A stretch of DNA of 64,000 nt from Bos javanicus (GCF_032452875.1 NC_083897.1:12382854-12446853), one strand, 5' to 3'; numbered from the stretch's first letter, positions 22,028 through 32,875 are shown. The notes: a model not told the origin generated them from the letters alone. Numbers and translations are program-made.

Positions 22028-23748
22028 ATGGGAAAGACTAGAGATCTCTTCAAGAAAATTAGAGATACCAAGGGAACATTTCATGTAAAGATGGGCTCGG
22101 TAAAGGACAGAAATGTTATGGACCTAACAGAAGCAGAAGATATTAAAAAGAGGTGGCAAGAATACACAGAAGAACTGTACAAAAAAGAGCTTCACGACCC
22201 AGATAATCATTATGGTGTGATCACCTAGAGCCAGACATCCTGGAATGTGAAGTCAAGTGGGCCTTAGAAAGCATCACTATGAACAAAGCTAGTGGAGGTG
22301 ATGGAATTCCAGTTGAGCTATTTCAAATCCTAAAAGATGATGCTGTGAAAGTGCTGCAGTCAATATGCCAGCAAATTTGGAAAATTCAGCAGTGGCCACA
22401 GGACTGGAAAAGGTCAGTTTTCATTCCAATCCCAAAATAAGGCAATGCCAAAGAATGCTCAAACTACCGCACAATTGCAGTCATCTCACACGCTAGTAAA
22501 GCAATGCTCAAAATTCTCCAAGCCAGGCTTCAGCAGTACGTGAACCGTGAACTTCCATATGGTCAAGCTGGTTTTAGAAAAGGCAGAGGAACCAGAGATC
22601 AAATTGCCAACATCCGCTGGATCATTGAAAAAGCAAGAGAGTTCCAGAAAAAACATCTATTTCTGCTTTATTGACTATGCCAAAGACTTTGACTGTGCGG
22701 ATCATAATAAACTGTGGAAAATTCTGAAAGAGATGGGAATACCAGACCACCTGACCTGCCTCTTGAGAAACCTACATGCAGGTCAGGAGGCAACAGTTAG
22801 AACTGGACATGGAACAACAATCTGGTTCCAAATAGGAAAAGGAACATTTCAAGGCTATATATCGTCACCCTGCTTATTTAACTTATATGCAGAGTACATC
22901 ATGAGAAACGCTGGGCTGGAAGAAGCACAAGCTGGAATCAGGATTGCTGGGAGAAATATCAATAACCTCAGATATGCAGATGACAACACCCTTATGGCAG
23001 AAAGTGAAGAGGAACTAAAAAGCCTCTTGATGAAAGTGAAAGTGGGGAGTGAAAAAGTTGGCTTAAAGCTCAACATTCAGAAAACGAAGATCATGGCATC
23101 TGGTCCCATCACTTCATGGGAAATAGATGGGGAAACAGTGGAAACAGTGGCTGACTTTATTTTTTGGGGGGCTCCAAAATCACTGCACATGGTGACTGCA
23201 GCCATGAAATTAAAAGACGCTTACTCCTTGGAAGGAAAATTAGGAGTGACCTAGATACCATATTAAAAAGCAGAGATATTACTTTGCCAGCAAAGGTCCA
23301 TCTAGTCAAGGCTATGGTTTTTCCAGTGGTCATGTATGGATGTGCGAGTTGGACTGTGAAGAAAGCTGAGTGCTGAAGAATTGATGCTTTTGAACTGTGG
23401 TGTTGGAGAAGACTCTTGAGAGTCCCTTGGACTGCAAGGAGATCCAACCAGTCCATCCTAAAGGAGACCGGTCCTAGGTGTTCATTGGAAGGACTGAAGC
23501 TCAGGCTGAAACTCCAGTACTTTGGCCACCTCATGCGAAGCATTGACTTATTGGAAAAAACCCTGATGCTGGGAGGGATTGAGGATAGGAGGAGAAGGGA
23601 TTGACAGAGGATGAGATGGCTGGATGGTATCACTGACTCGATGCACATGAGTTTGGGTGAACTCTGGGAGTTGGTGATGGACAGGGAGGCCTGGCATGCT
23701 GTGATTCATGGGGTCACAAAGAGTTGGACATGACTGAGTGACTGAACT
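22028..23748 (+). pseudogene. BovB reverse-transcriptase region, multiply frameshifted
   Basis: Open pieces at 22028..22228, 22547..23254, 23164..23376 and 23416..23604 together cover the RT and C-terminal region. FIDYAKDFDCADHNKL (motif A), SPCLFNLYAEYIM (motif B) and YADD (codons 22973..22984, motif C) are visible. Breaks include a stop at 22438..22440 (PK then TAA), a six-A run at 22648..22653 where intact copies have five, a frameshift near 23160, and a stop at about 23374..23376. The reverse transcriptase would copy element RNA at a nicked target; no complete product is possible. Confidence 0.85.
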
Positions 23749-24020
23749 GAACTGAACGGAATTAGGTTCCTTTTTAACCTTTGGATTTGCTGATTTTAGT
23801 ATACACTTTTAGTACAAATGAAAAATATTAAGATTATTACATTGTTTTTCCCCAAAATTAAAATGACTGAAAACATAAATTAATGATTAAGGATGAATTT
23901 GGAAAATTCAAGCACTGACAGATTCATACATAATGGGTTGTTGAGAGAAGCTGGAGACACTTTGTAGCTACCTTACCTATCTGTTTGTGGCAGAAATGAT
24001 TGACTATGGCCTGACATGCA

Positions 24021-24229
24021 TGTGCATGCTCAGTCATTTTAGTCCTGTCTGACTCTGTGAACCTATGGACTGTAGCCCACCAGACTGCTCTGTCCATGTG
24101 ATTTCCCAGGCAAGAATACTGGAGTGGGTTGCCATGCCCTTCTCCAGGGTGTCTTCCCAACCCAGGGATCAAACCTGCATCTCCTGCATTGCAGGTAGAC
24201 TCTTCACAGCTGAGTCACCAGGGAAGCCC
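24021..24229 (-). mobile_element. Bov-tA SINE
   Basis: A full-length minus-orientation copy runs from 'tgtgcatgctcagtcattt' to 'caccagggaagccc'. Confidence 0.92.
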
Positions 24230-24937
24230 ATGGCATGGACATAGCATGACTGTTAATGGTAAAATAAAGTTGTTTTGTCTACTGTTCATCATTGATTCCT
24301 TTAAGTGAATGACAGTGCCCTCTATTTTCAACCTATCAGGTGCTGAGCCAGACATCCCTGAGAGCCCAATTCTGCTGCAGTTCCTGGTTGCTGGGTGACA
24401 CAAGGAGGCAGCCAGATGAGGATAGAGATGACTTTTCCAGCTGTCACTCATCTGCATAAAATCAGGCATAGGTGTCAGAGACTAAGGCAGACCTCTATTG
24501 TCTGTCTCTGGGACTAAACAAAATCAGCCACTTTCTGTTCTATGGCATGGCCTGCTCTAGAGTGGCTTTTCTTTTGGCTACTTTATTTCCCTTCAAGACT
24601 GCCTTCATGTTAATGGAAAATTGGTCTCTCCATCAATAAATTTGATCTAAAAATACTCTTCCTATCTTAAAATAGCATTTTTATGTGTTTATCTATGTCA
24701 AGTGGGAGAGACAGGCAAGGAGTACGAGTACTTTCCAGAATATATAGTGTGGAACCAAGTAGTCTCTACTTGATCTGTTATCAACATTAGCTGTTACTCA
24801 GTTCATATCTATCATTTTCCTTCCAGGATATATCCACAGTCCAGCAAATAAACCAGTTTCTCCTGATTTGAATATTGTTAAGCATCTAACATGGTCAGAT
24901 TTTTAATGACCATTTCTTTAAAGGAAATCTCCAGAAC
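24230..24937. other. Unique interval
   Basis: No repeat is recognised. The minus-strand frame at 24215..24469 begins inside the SINE and has no supported product. Confidence 0.35.
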
Positions 24938-25121
24938 CACTGATTCTCCAACTTTGTAGTAGATTTAAATCATAGGAAGAATTTTTAAATATCCCAATAT
25001 CCAGATCACACCCAAAACATCAGAATCTCTGGGAACAGTAAGGTCACCCAGATAATAGTATATTGTAAAGATCTCCAAGTGATCCTAGTGTGTATGCAGA
25101 CAAAGTTGAGAATCATTGGTG
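24938..25121. mobile_element. MER5A-like hAT element with both ends
   Basis: It begins 'cactgattctccaac' and ends 'gttgagaatcattggtg', which are imperfect inverted repeats. The interior (catcagaatctctggga, tccaagtgatcctagtgtg) matches MER5A. It is about 180 bp, the usual size. Confidence 0.7.
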
Positions 25122-25262
25122 TGTGTCTTATTCCTTTCCTAAGAAATGCCTGTGCCTTTTAAATGTGGCTATTTAGAAACTTAGATCTCAGATGAATTTT
25201 TCAAAATGATATCTTTGGTAATTGTAATGGGGAGGAAACAGGAGAAAGGAGATAGCCTTAGA

Positions 25263-25350
25263 CCAGGGGTTCTCAACTGGGGGTAATTTTGTGCTCCAGA
25301 ATATGTGTATTTGTTACAGCTGGGGAGTTGAGTGGTTCTACTGGCATCTA
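25263..25350. mobile_element. Possible hAT-type repeat end
   Basis: The sequence 'caggggttctcaactgggggtaattttg' and 'gttctactggcatctaatgg' resemble one arm of a common mammalian hAT repeat. Only one end is seen. Confidence 0.4.
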
Positions 25351-25371
25351 ATGGACTGAGTTCAGTATACT

Positions 25372-25494
25372 AAGGGAATGGCTGCTCACTCCAGTATTCA
25401 TGCCTGGAGAATCCCATGGACAGAGGAGCCTGGTGGGCTACAGTCCACGGGGTCACAGAGTCAGATGTGACTGAGCAACTAACACTTTCACTTT
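25372..25494 (+). mobile_element. Bov-tA/Bov-A SINE fragment (headless)
   Basis: The Bov-A body runs from 'aagggaatggctgctcac' to 'gagcaactaacactttcac'. The tRNA head is absent. Confidence 0.88.
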
Positions 25495-25685
25495 AGAAAT
25501 CCTGCCTCAGATGGACACAGTCTAGTGGTATTCCACATATCCCACCTCATGGACATTTTCCAACATGATATAAAATTAGTGTCTGTTATGATCAGAATGA
25601 CCAAATCCCACCCAAATAGACCCCACTGGCTTGACTTTAGGGGTATTTCTACTGTTCACTATACATTGATCGCAATCCATTTCAT

Positions 25686-25772
25686 GTGTGTATGAGTGTG
25701 GTGTGTATGGGTGAGAGAGAGAGAGGGAGGGACAGAGAGGGAGGGACAGAGAGACAGAGATAGAGGGAATGA
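25686..25772. repeat. GT- then GA-rich microsatellite
   Basis: An interrupted GT run grades into a purine-rich tract (gagagagaga, then 'gagggagggacaga' repeated twice), giving strong purine bias on the plus strand. Confidence 0.85.
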
Positions 25773-26515
25773 GATTATTAATGACTTAGATTAACAGTGG
25801 TACTTTGAACAGGCAGGAGACTTTGTCAATGATTTGAGATTTCATTTCTATTAACAAAATAGAATTTGTGGGAAGATGAGCAGTACACCTCTCTCTTAAT
25901 TCCCTCTCATTTCCTTGTTGAAATTTTAGTGGCAGATTATATAACTCCCACCAGGCTGCAAATAAGCTACACTCCAAAAAGTGATGGATGTGAGCATGTG
26001 AGCTGCCATGTAATAAAGATAAAGATTTCTGTCTCTGAAAGTATATAGCTTCATGGAGAGACACAGTCTGCCTGAACTCGTGCAATTATTATGAACATTC
26101 TGTAAGTGATGGAAAAAAAGAGGCCTGTAATCAGCTTTATAAATGAGTGCCAGGCAGTTCCTAATAACTAATGCACATTGCATGCAGGAACACTCTCCTG
26201 AGGCATGGTTCCTGGAATCAGATATTCAGTATTAATTACCAGGGAAATTTTAAGTGGGAAATAGAAAATTACAGACTCGAAGATCTAAAAACATAAGCAT
26301 TGTATATATATGGCTAATTTAGACAAAGGTCACTGCAGTGTTGTGGAGCCATTGAGCTCCCAACAAAGGCCCTCCCTCATCACAATACCTCCTCCTCCTA
26401 TAGGGTGAGTGAAGAGGAAGTAGCCATAGAGAAGAATAACAAGACTGAGGAGCACAGAAAGAGGGAAAGGGAAGTGACAAGCTTTAATTTTGCTAATCAA
26501 AATTTTGCCCAGGCA
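25773..26515. other. Unique interval
   Basis: A 99-codon minus-strand frame (25786..26085) and an overlapping one are present, without recognisable domain or splice borders. Nothing else is seen. Confidence 0.35.
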
Positions 26516-26724
26516 AGCATGCTCAGTCGCTTCAGTTGTTTCTCAGTTTTTGTTACATTATGGTCTGCAGTCCACCAGGCTCGTCTGTCCATTGGATTCT
26601 CCAGGCAAGAATATTGGAGTGGGTTGCCAATGCCCTCCTCCAGGGTATCTTTCTGATTCAGGGATGGAACTCATGTTTCTTAGGTCTCCTGCATTGGCAG
26701 ATGGATTCTTTATCATGAGCACCA
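26516..26724 (-). mobile_element. Bov-tA SINE, diverged
   Basis: A minus-orientation copy runs from 'aagcatgctcagtcgcttcag' to 'ctttatcatgagcacc'. The B box is degraded. Confidence 0.88.
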
Positions 26725-27164
26725 CTCCTCAATTAAGTCTATATTCCTTGGAATGATTCAGTATCCAGCCCCTACTGTGTGTAATCCTGAAGCCTGAACT
26801 AAGTACTAAGAGAGATGGATAAAATAAAGATCATATTATTTCCAGTGTCAAGAAGCTTTCAATAGAATTTTAGCAAAGAGACCCCTCAAGTTTTGGTCAC
26901 TTTATATACTCTTAAATGAGGCAAGTCCATATAACATAAGCTGTATTTATAAGCACAGAAAGAAAATGAAGGGATACTGTGATCAGAGCCAAGGGACAGA
27001 AAAGGATGCTTCCTGCAAGAGGTAGATGTATTTTCTTCACTTGAAGCCTCTAGGTTATAACAGGAAAGAATTTGCCACATATAAAAGTCACCTCCAGATA
27101 TGTGAGGTTAGGCATAAAGAGGTTGGTCAGACTTAGAGGGTCACACTTATTCATTAACAGGCTA
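26725..27164. other. Unique interval
   Basis: Nothing is recognised with confidence. Confidence 0.35.
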
Positions 27165-27330
27165 CACATCCTAGGACAAATCATTTTACCTCCAGGTCTT
27201 GGTTTCTTTGTAGTGTATAGTGAGTTTATCATACTTAAGGGAACTTACAAGGGCGCTGCCACAATTACAAGTAAATGTTTGCAAGGTACTTGGAACAGCA
27301 TGAAGCAAAGTTGCATTCAACATACAAAAC
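27165..27330 (+). mobile_element. MIR SINE, diverged
   Basis: The motifs 'taggacaaatcattttacctc', 'ttggtttctttgtagtg', and 'gcaaggtacttggaacagc' follow the MIR order. Confidence 0.5.
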
Positions 27331-27605
27331 ACTATAATTACACAGAGGTAAGTGCTTTTTGAAAAATTTTGAGTAATCCACTTTTTAAATTCCAAACTGT
27401 CACTGTTGGACACTAATGATATAGTTTTTTCAACTGTAAAGTTTAGTAAATGTATTTATTGATCTTCTAGTACAAAAAGTTTACATAGTTCTCACTAAAA
27501 ATAAACCTCATACTTGATAGAGCTTTGGGTTAACCACAGAGTTTTGATGAACTCCATATTGTATGCATGAATCTTTATATATCATCCTGCTTTCACCATG
27601 CAAAC

Positions 27606-27818
27606 TAGAGTTGTTCCTCAGTAGCCTTAAGTTCCAGGATCTGGGCAGTTACCAAAATCCATGAATACTGAGGTCCCATAGTCAGCCTTCTACATTCACA
27701 GATTCTCTGTTTGCAAATTCAATCAACCACAGATCATAAACATAATAGTATACATATTTTAAAAAACCTTCATACAAATGGATACACTCAGTTCAAAAAC
27801 ATGTTATCCAAGGGTCAG

Positions 27819-27820
<2 letters not shown>
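27606..27820. mobile_element. Tigger/MER2-like DNA transposon remnant
   Basis: The left part 'ttcctcagtagccttaagttccaggatctgggcagttaccaaaatcc' (in pieces) and the right end 'ttatccaagggtcagctg' match Tigger/MER2-type elements of the Tc1/mariner-pogo group. Confidence 0.55.

Positions 27821-27854
<34 letters not shown>
27821..27854. repeat. (GT)17 microsatellite
   Basis: This is a perfect GT run of 34 bases directly abutting the 3' end of a minus-strand Bov-tA. It probably grew from the SINE tail. Confidence 0.97.
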
Positions 27855-27857
<3 letters not shown>

Positions 27858-28059
27858 CTTAGTCACTCAGTCATGTCCGACTCTGCTACTCCATGGATTG
27901 TAGCCCGCTAGGCTCCTCTGTCCATGGGGATTCTCCAGGCAAGAATACTGAAGTGGGTTTCCATGCCCTCCTCCAGGGCATCTTCCCAACCTAGGGATTA
28001 AACCCAGGTCTCCTGTACTTCAGACAGATTCTTTACCATTTGAGCCACCAGGGAAGCCC
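27855..28059 (-). mobile_element. Bov-tA SINE
   Basis: A full-length minus-orientation copy runs from 'atgcttagtcactcagtc' to 'gccaccagggaagccc'. Confidence 0.93.
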
Positions 28060-28342
28060 TTTATATATACATAATGTGGAATCATCAGGAAATCAAAGAT
28101 TTGAATACGAATTTGTTAGGAAAGCAGATATTTGAATAGAGGCCACATGTTGTTTATTTTAGACACAACCATTTTGAGTCTTTCTCAGAAGTTGTAAAGT
28201 TGTATTTTGAGCCTGAAAATAGGAAGGGAGTTCAAAAAACTATTATTTCCCAAGGTTGTAGGGTTTATCTTCCTAGTGGTATTCTATGTGGAAACCATTC
28301 CTTTTCTCAAAGAAGGAAAAAGGACATCCAGCCCCTTGAGTA

Positions 28343-28547
28343 CATGCTCAGTACCTCAGTTACTCTTTGTGGCCCCATGGACTGTAGCCCACCAGGCTCC
28401 TCTGTCCATGGGGATTTTCCAGGCAAAAATACTGGTGTGGGTTGCCATTTCCTTCTCCAGGGGATCTTCCTGACCCAGGAACTGAACCCGCATCTCTTGC
28501 ATCTCCTGCATTGGGAGGTGGATTCTTTACCACTGTGCCACCTGGGG
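28343..28547 (-). mobile_element. Bov-tA SINE
   Basis: A full-length minus-orientation copy runs from 'atgctcagtacctcag' to 'tgtgccacctgggg'. Confidence 0.92.
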
Positions 28548-29289
28548 CATCTAAACCTTAGTATACTTCTATTATTAACAGGTTGAGAGCAGAGAACAGA
28601 GTGAAAACTGTAATAAGAAGGTCTACGGAGACCACAAGGTGCCACTCTGATTAGATGGTCAGAAAAAGACCACAGAGGTGAAATGGTCAAGGTGAATATA
28701 CTACTATATTGGGAGTATGTCATTAAGGTCAGGGGAATTAGAAAAAGAAAGGTCAATTAATCCAATTATTAGTCCAGAGTAGGGTTCCTTGGGAGTCCAG
28801 CAAGCCTAAAATCATAAAAAAGATAGTGTTTATGCACAGAAAAAAAGAAAAATATAAGAAAGGGTTATACTGTAGTGCAGACAAATAGTTCCATCACAAC
28901 ATAAGGAAACTAAGCCTATTGCCAATGAGAAGAGTGAACCAAGGCTAAAGTACAACAGGAAGAAGACTCTCTGTTTCTCTGATTTTATAAGAAAGCATTT
29001 CTCCACTGAGCAATAGGAGACTACACAAATGCAAAGAGACAGAGATGTAAGAAAAATTTAAGGACATCAGCAGCTACAATTATAGCAATAGCTATAGTCA
29101 TGACAGAACTCTCCATACATCTCAAACTGGATTAAAGGAAGGACAAAGGGAGCTTGAGAGGCCGCCTACAGTAAAGAGAATTCTAGAGCCATTATTTTTT
29201 CAGATGCTAGATTCAAATAATAGCACCTTTAAGATCAATAGAGACACATCCAGCTTAGTAGAGACTTAACTTTAAAAGAAGCCCCACTG
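28548..29289. other. Unique interval
   Basis: No feature is recognised. Confidence 0.4.
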
Positions 29290-29600
29290 AGCAAAGAAGG
29301 TTTATTCAATAAAAGGTGCTGACACCATTGGTTGACTATTTGTTGGAAAATATGAAATCAGTTCTCTGCAACAAGCCTCACATTAAAATTATTTCCAGAT
29401 AGACTTAAAAGTGAATCATAAATATTCAAACCATAAAAGGACTAGAAGAAAACATAAGTAATTCATTATCTGAATTTTTTGGTGGGGAAAGTCTTGCTAA
29501 TAATAAAAGCAAAGGCAAAAAAAGGAAAATTATAGTATACTGAAATACATGAAATATTAGAACAAGCAGGGAGGCATTTCCAAAATCTATTACAAAGGGC

Positions 29601-30061
29601 TGCCAACTAAAAATTGGTACTTACCATCTGTCTCTGCAAGGATTAAGTCACTAACCCTGCAGTCAATGACTTTCAGCACATCCTGAAATTCAGGGTAGAG
29701 ATCAGGAATGAAGCACTCTGTGTTCTGGGAAAAACTGGCAGAACAGTCAGATAGATATTCTCTGGAGAAGATTTTGTATCTTCTCATATCTAGAAAGGCA
29801 CTAAAATTGTTAACAGAGACATCTGTTCCTCATGACTAGTACTAACCTTCATGAGACTAGCAGCAAGCCTCTGCCAAAATGTATGCTTGATTGCATGTAT
29901 CCCTTTTCCCTAAAATAATATATCATGCTGAGCTTCCCTGCTACATCTTCAGAGCAGTTCCTCAGAGCTATCTGAGATGCTGTCTCCTGGGCTGTAGTCC
30001 TTATTTTACCCCAAATAAAACAACCCTCAGCTATCACATGGTGCATTTCTTTCAGTTGACA
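29601..30061 (+). mobile_element. Solo LTR, class-I endogenous retrovirus type, 461 bp
   Basis: It begins TG and ends CA (tgccaac ... gttgaca, short inverted ends) and is flanked by gggc at 29597..29600 and 30062..30065. Four-base duplications are typical of gamma-like/ERV1 insertions. A TATA-like stretch lies near 29911..29923 and a polyadenylation signal (aataaa) at 30014..30019. No internal viral genes are present. The solo state implies recombination between two LTRs. Confidence 0.72.
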
Positions 30062-30124
30062 GGGCTAATGGTCTTTAATATGTGTAGAACTTTTAAAAAT
30101 CAATAAGAAAGTGATAAATACCTC

Positions 30125-30482
30125 CAGTAGCACAATGAACTAAAATAATGGCCCATGAGTGGGCAAATCTGGCCCACTGCCAATTTTTGTATTAGAACTT
30201 AGTCATGCCTATTCAATTATACGTTGTATAATGGCTACTTCTGTACTATAATGGCAGAGTTGAATAGTTGCGACAAAGACTCAGAGACCATAAGGCCACA
30301 AAAAATAAAAATGTTAACTACCTGGGGGACTTCTCTGGTGGTCCAGTGGTTAAGACCCCAAGCTTCCCATGCAAGGGGAACAGGTTAGATCCCTGGTTGG
30401 GGAACTAAGATCCCACATGTGGTAGAGTGTGGCCAAAAAATGTTAACTATCTGGCCCTTTACAACAAAAGTTTGCAAATTCA
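30125..30482. mobile_element. hAT-type DNA transposon remnant, interrupted by SINE
   Basis: The segments 'ggcccactgccaatttttgtatt', 'ggcagagttgaatagttgcgacaaagac' and 'ctatctggccctttac..aaaagtttgc' follow a well-known mammalian hAT repeat in order. A CHR SINE splits it near its right end. Confidence 0.65.
30326..30439 (+). mobile_element. CHR-type SINE (short form), nested in hAT
   Basis: It starts 'gggacttctctggtggtcc', has a B-box-like 'ggttagatccc', 'gggaactaagatcccacatg', and a 'gtggccaaaa' end. The target-site duplication atgttaactayctgg lies at 30311..30325 and 30440..30454 (one mismatch). Confidence 0.9.
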
Positions 30483-31129
30483 TGAACCAAAGAGGACATA
30501 GAGACTTCACGGGACAAGAAAAGCAAATGGCCAATGTATTCATAAATATATATATATTTTTTTATCTACTAGTCATCAAAAAGCACAACTCATACACACA
30601 AAAAAGATATCAGGTTTACCTTTCAAACTCGCAGTACTGGTAAGCTTCAGGCAAAGGTGTGCTAATAACTACCACTGACTGAAATAGAAATAAGTAAACT
30701 CTTTCTTGGGGATGTTGTGACAATATGTAACAACGTCTTTGCAAATGATCATAACTCTTGGACACAGTAATTCCACAGCTAGGATTCTGTTCTGAGGAAA
30801 TAAAACAGATCCACAAGTATCTGTGCATAAGGATATTCCAGTAAACATTAGTACTAGTACAAAATTGAAAACAATTATATTTTAGAAGAATAGTTTAATG
30901 ACATGGGATAATATTCATAATATAATTTTAATAGGAGAAAAAATAGCCCAGGGTTGGGGAACCCAGTTTGATCTCAAACCTGTGTTCTGCTGCAATTCAC
31001 ACATATCTAGTCTCATCTGACAATTAGTGGGATATCAGAAACATATTAAATGGGAGAATGAGGGACCTCTTTAAATAGAACTTATCCAAGAGGAAGAAAA
31101 TTTACTCAGAACAAATCTGGTCAAGAATG

Positions 31130-31345
31130 AGAACATGACTAGTGGGAAGTTGCTGCATAACATAGGGAGTTCAACTCAGTGCTCTGTGATGACATAGAAG
31201 GGTGGGATGGGGTGGAGGGTGGGATGGAGGTTCAAGAGGGAGGGGATCTAACTATACTTATGGCTGACTCATGTTGTTGCATGGCGAAAACCAATACAAC
31301 ATTTAAAGCAATTATCCTCCAATTAAAATAATTTATAATAAAATA
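31130..31345 (+). mobile_element. Ruminant L1 3' UTR fragment
   Basis: 'agtgggaagttgctgcataac', 'agtgctctgtgatgacatag', 'aggggatctaactatac' and 'ccaatacaac..caattatcctcc' are the ruminant L1 3' UTR in order, followed by an A/T-rich tail. Confidence 0.85.
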
Positions 31346-31512
31346 TTATTATTTTAAAATAATAAAAGTCACATGTTTTTATAAATAATAAATAATAAAA
31401 TAATAAATTTATTATTTTATAAATTATTTTATATTTTTCTAACTTATTTTATGAATTAATTTATTATTTTATAAATTTATTGTTTTATAAATAATAATGA
31501 ATAAATAATGCT
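31346..31512. repeat. Low-complexity A/T block with inverted segments
   Basis: Almost only A and T, with repeated 'ttattattttataaa' and its complement, so strong hairpins are possible. It follows an L1 tail and probably grew from it. Confidence 0.8.
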
Positions 31513-32512
31513 TTTTCTTTAAATGACATGACCTAAAATGTTACCTTTGTTATGGGAGACCTCTGCAAGTTTCTATCGCTCTACCATAAAAAGGGAACAA
31601 TGACACCTTCTTTGTCTCACTTACCAAATTTTCAAGTCTCAGTTAACAGGTATATATTGAAATGCTTTGAAAACTGCCAAGTATTATCCAAATAGGTTGG
31701 CCTTATTAGTTTAGATCTTATTAGATCAGAGGCAATTCCTCAAAAACTTTGCTCATGAGATGGGTTTGTTTATCATTCACTCCTGGTGTTTTCTTCAACC
31801 ATGACAGGTACTAGTGCAATTAATCTGACTGAGATGAAGGCTTTTGATACTGTTTCAGGTAGAACAGGTTTTCCTCACAAGGGATTAGTTTTTAATTTCC
31901 AATGAGGTTGAAAAGAGAGCATCTAAGAACAGTAGGGCTTCTGATGTAGTTCAGTTAATACTGCAGTGCTTTATTACCTCCATTTGCTATAATACTGCTT
32001 TTATTAATATACTCATCTCCTTGACTCATGCTACCATACCAGCCACATGTGCATGTGTTTAAAATTAACTTCTATAGTCCTTTCATTTTCACAGGAGCCT
32101 TGCATCTTTTTTTCCTTTAATGTTTAATTGAACTACACACATCCCACTGCCACCACCCCCTCCCACTTACCTCAGTGCAGAAAGCAAACATTTTGATGCT
32201 TTGCTTTAACTATTAGGATAGTTGTGGAGGCAGTAATGAAAATAACTTAGCACTCTCTGTTATTTTTGAGTATCCAGAATGTACCTGTCAAAAATTATCT
32301 AACTTCAAATGGATGGAGGGAAAAAAAAAAAAAAAACATGAAAATGATTCTTTCTCTTTTTCCTTCTATATCACCACTATTGTTTCTCTCAGCAATACTC
32401 CAAACATGGGGACTATATTCAATTCTAAAACTCCCTATTATCCTCTCCAAGTCATATTATTTTATCCCCTTCCCTCTTATTTTCCTCTACTACCACTTTA
32501 GTCCACTGGTTC
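31513..32512. other. Unique interval with A run
   Basis: A run of 16 A lies at 32321..32336. The open frame 32266..32601 passes through it and has no recognisable product. No gene is supported. Confidence 0.4.
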
Positions 32513-32875
32513 TCAAATTTCAGCAGGCTTCAGAATCCCCTGATGGGATGGTTAAAACACAAGTAACTAGGCCCTCTCCAAAAGAGTTTTTGATTCTATA
32601 GATCTGGGATGAGGCCCAATAATCTATATGTTTAAGAAATCCCAGGGACTTCCTTTGCAGTCCAGTGAATAAGAATCTACCTTACAATGCAGGGGATGTA
32701 GGTTTGAATTCTTGTTAAGGAACTAAGATCCCACTTGCCATGTCACAACTAAAGAGTGGAGCCCACGTGTCAAAACTAAGACTTGACTCAGTCAAATAAA
32801 TACATAAATATTTTTTTAAAATCTCAAATGGTGTTGATGCTATAGGCTGGGGACCACATTTTGAAAACATTTTTC
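32513..32875 (+). mobile_element. MER5A hAT element interrupted by CHR SINE
   Basis: The left part (32513..32642: 'cactggttctcaaatttcagc', 'ttgattctatagatctgggatgaggcccaataat') and the right part (32820..32875: 'gttgatgctataggctggggaccacattttgaaaac') are the two ends of MER5A. Confidence 0.72.
32643..32819 (+). mobile_element. CHR-type SINE nested in MER5A
   Basis: 'gggacttcctttgcagtccag', 'gggatgtaggtttgaattcttg', 'gaactaagatcccac' and an A/T tail identify it. The flanking duplication is short and imperfect (aaatccc versus aaatctc). Confidence 0.82.

Larger units (their letters stand above)
20166..23757 (+). mobile_element. Near full-length BovB LINE, 3.6 kb
   Basis: This is the only copy here with a 5' leader (20171..~20600), an endonuclease region (~20935..21660), a linker, the reverse-transcriptase region (~22180..23170), the C-terminal region and the 3' tail (gactgaactgaactgaac, to 23757). 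BovB length in ruminants is about 3.2-3.8 kb, so little is missing. Both enzyme domains are broken by stops and frameshifts. No clear target-site duplication is visible. CpG-rich sequence is confined to the leader. Confidence 0.93.
29290..30955 (+). mobile_element. Old L1 (L1M-type) ORF2 region, interrupted twice
   Basis: Three pieces follow each other in L1 order: 29290..29600 ('aaccataaaaggactagaagaaaacat', 'aaaatctattacaaagggc'), 30062..30124 ('taatatgtgtagaacttttaaaaatcaataagaaag') and 30483..30955 ('caaatggccaatg', 'agtaattccacagctaggattctg', 'tagtttaatgacatgggataat'). The gaps are filled by an LTR and a hAT element, so the L1 is the older host. Confidence 0.65.

Noticed and set aside
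25686..25772. Regular purine-rich repeat as a possible CRISPR-like or satellite array
   Set aside because: The units are short and degenerate with no spacers. It is an ordinary microsatellite.
25786..26085. 99-codon minus-strand frame
   Set aside because: No domain, no conserved-looking motif, and no supported splice sites. A frame of this length is expected by chance in 64 kb.
29625..29789. Minus-strand exon-like frame of 54 codons with acceptor and a perfect g|gtaagt donor, phase 1 at both ends
   Set aside because: It lies wholly inside a solo LTR (29601..30061) with TG..CA ends and a 4-bp duplication, read antisense. Without transcript evidence this is a chance frame in LTR sequence.
30620..30678. 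Minus-strand 59-bp exon-like frame (SVVVISTPLPEAYQYCEFE) with good acceptor and gtaaac donor
   Set aside because: It falls within old L1 ORF2 sequence that is collinear on both sides, and its phase does not join the other exon-like frame. Treated as coincidence.
32266..32601. 111-codon plus-strand frame
   Set aside because: It runs through a 16-A homopolymer (poly-lysine) and into MER5A. Not a gene.
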